Positions 14,601 to 23,600 of a stretch of 64,000 nucleotides of DNA are shown piece by piece. How positions within the stretch are numbered: the first letter of the stretch is position 1; the number at the start of each line of letters is the position of its first letter. This stretch comes from Asterias amurensis (Eukaryota > Echinodermata > Asteroidea > Forcipulatida > Asteriidae): NCBI RefSeq assembly GCF_032118995.1, contig NC_092669.1:9919501-9983500 (forward strand). Reading direction: 5' to 3'. Made by a program: the position numbers and the translations under genes. Below the pieces are notes generated by a model. It made no database searches. It saw nothing but the letters and a program-made list of their open reading frames with translations, and was not told where the DNA came from.

Positions 14601-17600
14601 CCTTCTGTAAACCCTGTAAGTTATTTGTAAATCTGTGAATTTTTTTTTTTTTCTGTTCCGAAAGTGTATAATGGCTTTAAGTACCGTCATAAGCAGAGTT
14701 CCTTTTTCTATGTGACAGGAGAATCTTTCCGTTAGACATGGCGCACTACAAATGTCTACTATTATTCTCATCTACATGTATTCTTATACAAAACACCTAT
14801 ACTTGGAAAAATTAACAATGACTTCAGGTTTTTCAGGAATCCAAATGGGTCTTACCTCATAGATGATGGTTTGGCATCTTGTCAACAAGGGTGCATAGCA
14901 GATGTAGGAATGACCTACGACCCAGCCCAGGTCAGAGGCTGCCCACCATGCCTGAATTGCAAGAGGAAGATAAGATATACTTCTTTAAGTGTAGGGACCA
15001 AGTTGCTTGCTGGCCTGAATATTGATTTGCATAGGTCAAGGGTGTGTTCCACTTGCGCAAACATATCGCAACCGTTCGCGCAAGCGTTTTTCATCATTGG
15101 AACAACTGGTTGCGCACTTCGTGATGTCAATATGGCAGCCCTCTGTAATGAAGATGGCGTCAGTCCTGATACTGCGTGCAGAATTTTGTGTAATGAATTG
15201 AAGGTATATTTTAATCCTCTTTTGTACACCATGATATCATCTCATTAAGTTGTTATTTCAACTCCACCTGACTGCGTTCTCAATCACCCAAAACACACTA
15301 CAATTATATCCGTGACAAGAAAATAATATTGTCTGCTTATCGTGTTGTTGTCCACTATTTTAAAACCACCCACCACCAACACCTCAGAAGTACGTTCACC
15401 TATGGTTGCCAAGTGGCGGCGCACAACTCTTTTCACTTGAAATTGTAGGCAAAAGTTGGCAACGTTTGTGCAAGTGGAACGCATCCCAAGTGTATGTTTC
15501 CACTTTTCAAAATGTGGTTTTATGTGGTTTTTCATATCTGGCAGTCAATTGCAAGAAGTTAGAGCTAAAACTCAATTTGGATTTGTATTGAGTCCTAAGT
15601 GATCCAACATACCTCACCAGGGTCGATTCCATAAAGACTCTTCATAGACCAGTTTAGAGCTACTGCATGGCCACCACTTGGTCTCACAATCGCCTACATG
15701 GAGAAAAATGAAAACGTGAATGAAAAGACTTTAAAACTTTCTTCCAGCACACACCTTCAAATAGCTTCAGAGATTTTGTTTCTGCTAAGCACAAACTGGC
15801 ATGGTACCAGTCACAACAATATGTAATGAAAACTTATATAGCGCACAAATCCAAGTGCTCATTCCACTTAATACAAGCAATAATATTATACACATGTACG
15901 ATAACCAGTTGATAACCAAAATTGAACCGTAAGCCTAAAGCTAAGAAGAAATCCAGAACATGTGGTAGAGAAATACAACACAATTGCAATATCTAAGAAA
16001 ACATCGAAGGGTCGAAAATCAAACCATTTACTCAAATAAAGATGTGTCTTAAGGTTTTCTTTAAATTGGGTTAAAGAAACAATTGATTTTACTAGTGCAG
16101 GTAATTTGTTCCATAGGCCTGGGGCAGCAAGTGAGAAAGATCGGTCTCCCCACAAGTGATTGGATATAGACCGTAGCGAATATGACGTTACCATTCAAAT
16201 ACCTGCCCACAACATGGCATCTGTGAGCGTGTGCGTGTACGTGCGTGTGTCATAGACATAAAACCGGGAATGCTGCGTGCTGCAAGATTCATTGATCTAC
16301 GCGTTTTAGACGCACATCAGGCCTACAACATGGCCACTTTCATAGCAACAAAGAGGTTATTCGATACGGTCTATAGGCTCCATTCTTACCTTGGGTATAC
16401 CAGTTGTTCCTGACGAGTACAGTATATAAGCAGGATCAGTGGCTAGGACAGGAACACAGTCATGCCCTTTGGCTTTTGACATGACCTCTTGCCAGCAAAG
16501 GTCACGACCTGGGATCAACTCAGCGGGTGCAAACTACAAAGAGAAATTTATGAAATTGTTATATCTTACTGTTCATTTAAACAAGGGACCGTCAAAGGTG
16601 TCTTGCACTGTGACCTGTAGGCCTGAAGATAAATTTGTAGAGAAGATGATGCAGAAATGGCAGTTATAAATGTGGGAGAAAAAACACAACTGGAATAAAC
16701 TCATGTACATGTATATATTTTATTGATTTCTCCAGAAGGGTAAACAAAAGACCCTGTCATGTGTGGGGGAAAAACCCTTTTGGCATAGGCTGGAACCAAC
16801 GCACAACTCTACTGACAATGATTCCACCTCGTCTGAAAGTGTCAATTTGGTTAACCCTCAGTGTTTGGACTTGTTTGCAAAATTCAGCATCTCAATACCA
16901 CACATTATTTTGAAAATAATAAATAATAATAATAATTACATCAAAGTCTTATATAGCGCTCGTATCTACCAAACAAGGTACTCAAGGCGCTGGAAGATAT
17001 ACCGTAGTTTCCGGATTATAAACCGCTCGTTCTTGTCCCCGTTTATTGTCTGTCCCCAGGCATCCTTACATAAGCCTCGGCTTCCAGATGATGCCTCCAT
17101 ACTCTATTTATTTATTTTTCTCACCCTCATTAAATAGCTTTGTTTATTGGTTGTTCCTTAAAAACATTGTTTGTACTCTGTTTTCATGAAGTATGGAAAT
17201 AAATATCAGTTTGAATGAATGAATGAATGAATTATACGTTGATTTTGACATTTTTTTGAACTCCTGCGGTTTATTCGCCGGGCGGCTTGTATGCTGACAT
17301 ATTAATATTGAAGAAGAAAAAAACAGTGTACATTTTTTTCAAAGAAACATTGTTTCGCCATCAACTCGCTTGTGCCGTCTACTCGCCGTTAACTCAACCA
17401 CTCACAGATGGCAGGTACGAATTAGTCTTCACCCAAGACGTCAGCGATCAATTAACACGACGACGCAGTACATAAGACACTACGCGGTACCAGTCATTGA
17501 CATCTTGGGCGTAGACTAATCCCTACAGAACGGCGCCCTCTGTTGTCCATATTGTGTAAGCTCTGTAAAAAAGAAAAATGGCGGCTGACGATTTGCTGCT

Positions 17601-20600
17601 TCCAGGTAATTTTTAATGAGAAAAAAACTCAATTTTTTATACCGAAATGTATCCTAAAACTTGTGAAAATTCCCCTTTAGCTAATACTTTACAGTTCTTT
17701 GCCTCTTTTGTGGATTTTAAATGTATGAATGGAGGAGTTGACGGCGAGTTGACGGCACCAAGTGAGTTAAAGGCGAGTTGACGGAAAGTAGTAGGACCCC
17801 ACTTACGCACGGCCCCTCTCTTTGTGCGCTCGAGACTGGTTTATTTGCCTGGCGGTTTATACACCGACACTTTGTTCTGTATTTTGGGGAAGTGTGGTTT
17901 ATATGACAGGCGGTTTATAATCCGAAAACTACGGTACGCACTTTCAGAAAGATAGGTTAATGCACTGGTGAATTCTGAGACCCAATTATGTAGCACCTAA
18001 GGGTTTACAAGGTGCTACGGCGCATACAGCAGCTACAGCCGGGAACACCGGGGCGCACCCCTTCTCTTTTCGATAAGTGCACTGGGTTCTTTTACATGCG
18101 ATACACAACACATGGGACCAATGGCTTTACGCCCCATCCGAAGGACGCAGCAATGGTTAAGTGTCTTGCTTCCACACTCTGCTGATCAGATACACCGGAG
18201 TTTGAATTTGGTGCTCTTAACCTCTCGGCCATGACACTTCCATAAAAAGGATGTTTTCAGGGGGAACTGCACACTTCCTCAAACCATATGAATTCCACTT
18301 CCCCAAATACAAATTACATTGTTCGATGAATGACTTCCTCTAAATGCTATGGTGACTAATGTTATCGTGCCTCACAAAAAGATATTTTTGTTTCCTGCCA
18401 CATGCTGGACAAAGAGGGTCAGTAGTCAGAGTTATTTGTTGTTTAGATGATTTTCCCATCAAGGGATCTCAGCAACCTCCCACAAGCAAGGGGAAAATAA
18501 ATGCCAATCTGGCAACAGCCAATCTCTCTCATACAACATACAAACATTGGTTTAACGTCTATGATTATCAATTAATATATTTGTTGTGACATTGTTTTAC
18601 TCATTTCTGAAAAACTACAGGACCTCAGCTAGTTATATTTTACGATAAGCTTTTTACCATCTTTATCTTAAAACCGTGTAAGTTTCATGTTAATCTGTGG
18701 ACATTTTGTCTTGTGTCCATAAAAAGTACCCAAACCCTATAATACTTACGTTTGGTCGATTGAAGATGATGCAATGCTTTGGTTTGTGTTCACTGATATC
18801 AATGGCTTTATTGAGGAGTTCCTTGTAGTCTACAGTTCGATTTGGCTCGATGCCTACAGACGCCGACACCACTAACTTAGCCTGTAAAGGGAACAGAATC
18901 ATACATCAGTAATCAAGATTAATAACAATAATAATCGTTTTCTACGAGTGCTTCTCAAAGCGCTTCCAACATTATTACCTCAGGGGCCGATTTCACAAAG
19001 CAATAAAACTCATCGCAAGACAATTTTCCAGTATCACCAGAGTAATTTGTATTGTGACATCACCATTTTCATAGCAACTATGATTGATTTGCAGTTACGA
19101 TCAATCTTAGATCTTTGTGAAATCGGCCCCTGGTCACTGGGCCTTAATTCATTCCTTAAACCATCTCAGCTCCCTGGTGGGGAGTATGCAGCCTGTACAA
19201 CATTAATATGCCTTTACACTAATGGCCTTGTCACTCACGCAGGGCAATTTTTACCGGCAACATTGGGGCAACCAACTGCAGTGCATGCAAAAGGAACACT
19301 TCAGTAGCACAAATAAAATTCTTCAAACACTGTTTTACCATCAATAAAGACATGCATCAATGTTGGAATTATTGGTTTTAATGGACAAGTTGGAACGCTA
19401 ATGAGCATGCAGCAGACAGCGCGCTCATATTTCTTATGAACCACACTAGCCTCCTTTCAAGGCATCACATGAAATCAGACATTATTTATACATGCATTGC
19501 TAAACATGAACCATGGAGGACTATTTTTGTCCTCCATGCTCCATAAGACGGACCACAGTAGCCTCCTTTCAAGGCACTTTTTGAAAACAGACCTGCTTCA
19601 AACATGCATCCCTACATTGAACTCAACAAGACAAACCAAACTAGCCTCCTCTCAAGGCACTATTTGAAAACAGACCTGCTTCAAACATGCATGGCTCACT
19701 TAAACTTAACAAGACAAACCACACTAGCCTCCTCTCAAGGCACTATTTGAAAACAGACCTGCTTCAAACATGCACGCCTAACTTGAGCTCAACAACACTG
19801 CATTACATTATAGCAGACTTGCTTTATTTTTTGCTTTAAACATGCATGGCTCAACCGAACTCTACATTACAAAACAGTAGCCTCCTCTCAAGGCACTACA
19901 CACATGTACGTGAAATCAAGCAACACATTCAAAATATGCAGGACTCACTTGAACTCAGTACGTTTTATGTCCAACTATAGTGGCCACTGCTCTGGGAAAC
20001 TTGTCGAAATAAAAAACCAGCTCTCATTGGTTTGTTCTTCTGAGAGCTTAGAGACTTTCTTCTGAGAATTTCAGCGCTATATAAATACAGTTAGTATTAT
20101 TTGCTTATTAGTTGAGTAGATTTTGCTCCATTTTCATACTTGACAAACATTGTGCATTAAGTGAGAAATATTACTGTTATTATTATTAGTCCTTCTAAGC
20201 AATGTATTTCAGCAAAAAGGATAAGGATTTGGGAGGATAACATTTAAAGGTACTGGACACTATTGGTAATTACTCAAAATAATTGTTAGCATAAAAAGTT
20301 ACTTGGTAACAAGCAATGGAGAGCTGTTGATAGCATAAAACATTGTGAGAAACAGCTCCCTCTGAAGTTATGTAGTTTTTGAGAAAGAGGTCACTTCTCA
20401 CTCAAAAACAAAAAGACTGTAGGCCTGAAGTCTTTATGGGCATCTGAAAGCACACACATTAATATGCAACAAGGGTGTTTTTTCTTTCATTATTCTCCTG
20501 CAACTTTGATGACCAAGTGAGTTCAAAATTTCACAGGTTTGTTATTTTATGCACATGTGTTGAGATACACCAAGTGAGAAGACTGGTCTTTGACAATTAC

Positions 20601-23600
20601 CAAACGTGTCCTGGGGTCGATTTCACAAAGAGTTAGGACTACATGTAGTCCAAACTCCTAGAAGATACTATAAACTTAAGGCAAGTCCTAAAGTTAGGAT
20701 GAGAAACTTGTCCTTACTTGAGATAAGACTAGTCTGAACTCTTTGTGAAATTCACCACAGTGCTGAAATAGAGGAATACCTTCAGGCCTGATACTTCATG
20801 GAGGCAACGAAGGCAATTGCCTCCATGCCCCCTGGTCATTGCCTTGGTGCCCTTGAAATGCTCCAATAAAAATTTACAATTTCCTCATAGAGGCGCCTTT
20901 TACCAAGGAGAAAATGCCTTGGTGCCCTTTCCTTTTTCAAAAATAAAGCACACAGGCCTGTACCTTGCAGTGGTTGATGCGAACTGCCAGCTCTTTGGAC
21001 GCGAATCCTCCAAACACCAATGAGTGAACTGCCCCTATGCGTGTTGCAGCAAGCATCGCAATCATTGCTTGGGGTATCATTGGCATGTAGATGATGATAC
21101 GATCTCCGTACTTCACGCCTTGTGAAACGAAAACATCGGCTAACTTGGCTACCTGCAAGAAAACAAGAACTATCTTAAAGTGTACCAGGGAATCCAAAAG
21201 GAACCATCAATGGGAGACTTTGGAACGCTAGGTGGCAGCAGACTTACCAGGTAAATTGTCATTGTTTAAGTAGATCTGAGCATGCGCACATTACCAAGAA
21301 CAATGGTTTAAACCTGGTAAGTCTACTGCCACCAAGCGCCCTGAAAGTCCCCCATTGGCATGTCACAGCAAAGAGGATAAGAGCACCCAACTCGGGCCTG
21401 TTTCTGATCAGCAGAGTGTAAGGTTCGAGTCCTGGTCGTGGCACTATTGTCTTGGAGCAAGATACTTTACCATAAATGTTTTGTTCTTTGAATAGGACAT
21501 TCAAGCACTGTTCATATTTCCTGAAAAAAATTCACAACAGTTGAAATGAGCTGAAATCCTGTGAAACATTAGCTGCAAAAACAGCCCTGTGGCGACAAAA
21601 TTTGCTTCGCATTCGCTGAAAGTATGAACCGCGCTTAAACCCTATGCCCTGCGTATTAGATTGGTAATGAACACAAAGAGCCTCAGAGGTCTTTTCAATA
21701 ATTGCACTGAGTTCTTTTACACTGCACCAATGACTTTAATAATAATAACCGTATTTATAATGCGCTTTTTGCCAAAGGATACAAAGCGCCAGGTATTATT
21801 ACTGCAAGGAGTGGGACGAAGTTTGAGATATAAGACCTAATCCTTAGCACCATGTAATGGTTTACAAGGTGCTGTGGCGCAATATGCTGCCAATCCGGCC
21901 AGGAACACCGGGGCGAATCCCTTCTATTTACGCTAAGTGCACTGGGTTCTTTTACATGCATTTACACAACACATGGGACCAACGGCTTTACGTCCCATCC
22001 GAAGGACGAAGCAATGGTTAAGTGTCTTGCTTAAGGACACAAGTGTCATGGCTGGGGATTCGAACCCACACTCTGCTGATCAGAAACACCAGAGTTTGAT
22101 TTCGGTGCTCTTAACCGCTCGGCCACGACACTTCCACTTTACACCCCATTTGGACGAAGCAATAATGGTTAAGGACACAAGTGTCACGACTGGGACTCTA
22201 ACTTACACTCTGCTGAACAGAAACACCAGGGCCAAATTACACGGCTCAGCTTACCATTAGGCATACAATCAGCGCTTGCAGAAACAGGGATTTCTGTGTT
22301 CACGTCAAGCGTTTATCATGAGTAAGCAAAGAATTTTAGCTTGTGCAAGTGCGTACTCCACGTTATAGACATTCTTCACTTACACAGCTTGTACGCAAGC
22401 GAGAATGGTGATCGAAAGCGCACAATTCAGCGGTGAGCAGAGCCATGAAATTTGGCCCAGAGCTTGAGTCTGGACAAGGTGACAATTTTTACCTCATTCT
22501 GCAGTTGTTGATATGTGATCTTCTCTATGGTGTTTGATACAGGGCTGTCGTGGATAATCGCTGTTTGATCACCATACCCTGCGTCTACATGCCGGTCAAC
22601 TGCATTGTAACAAATGTTTGTCTCACCACCGACAAACCTTTTGTATGAAGAAAAACAAAGTGAAACATGATTACTGGTGACGAATTTAGTGGATGTTAAA
22701 CTTGCATTGGTCCGTGATAAAGAATATCGGGAATAATACAATCACGCCGAGCTTGTATAGCTTTCTCAAAACTTTTAATATTATAGCTTATTAAGGACAA
22801 TGAATTAACTTCTGCAGCAAGTTTATAGTGTAGGTCCTACTTCTTTTTTCAAAATTTTGTTACAACCGATAAGATAATGACACAATTTCAAAAATAGGAG
22901 TACAGCGTCCCAGCCACAATACTTGGTCTAGTCTGTCATTAGTTGCGATAACGTAACCCTCCTGCCGACGGCAGGAGGGTTACGTTATCGCAACTAGTCT
23001 GTCATAAGTGTCGGGCAACTTAACATAATTGTTAAACAAGACATGGTGTATAAACTTAATATTATAGTATAGGCCCCTACTTCTATAAACTAGTATAAAG
23101 CTCACAGGGGAGCCTTATAGTTTCTAGAAGTAATAGGCCCCCACCCCCTAATATAAACTTAGTATCGGTGGTTTAAAAACAAAAATATTTTTAATCTACA
23201 CCGTAATCGATGGACTACTACACCACACTAAAAAGGGATAACTTTCCGTATGGCGCCACCACTTTTTCACTCATTTTTACAAAAAGGGATATGTCAATCA
23301 GGTAAATTAGATACTATATTATTTTATTTCGAATAAAAAAGTTGTGGCGCCATACGGAAACTTTTCCCTAAAAAGAGTACCAAAATATCCCTGAAATTGA
23401 AAATATCATTCTAAAATGAAAAAATAAAATCCAGACCATCATTCAATCAATACCATTGTGTAAAAGGAGATTTACTGTCGTCCAAAACCGTGTCCCATTT
23501 CTTAAACCAAGTCACATGTTCTGCCAGCTCGCCCCAAAACTCCACTGGATCGCTGATCGATCTCCGGTAAACCTCATCGTAGTACGTCCACTTCAGGTGC

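Noticed and set aside
14871..15248. 125-codon plus-strand frame overlapping ACSS3 exon 7
   Set aside because: It overlaps the conserved exon in antisense and continues into an inverted-repeat region; no family match.
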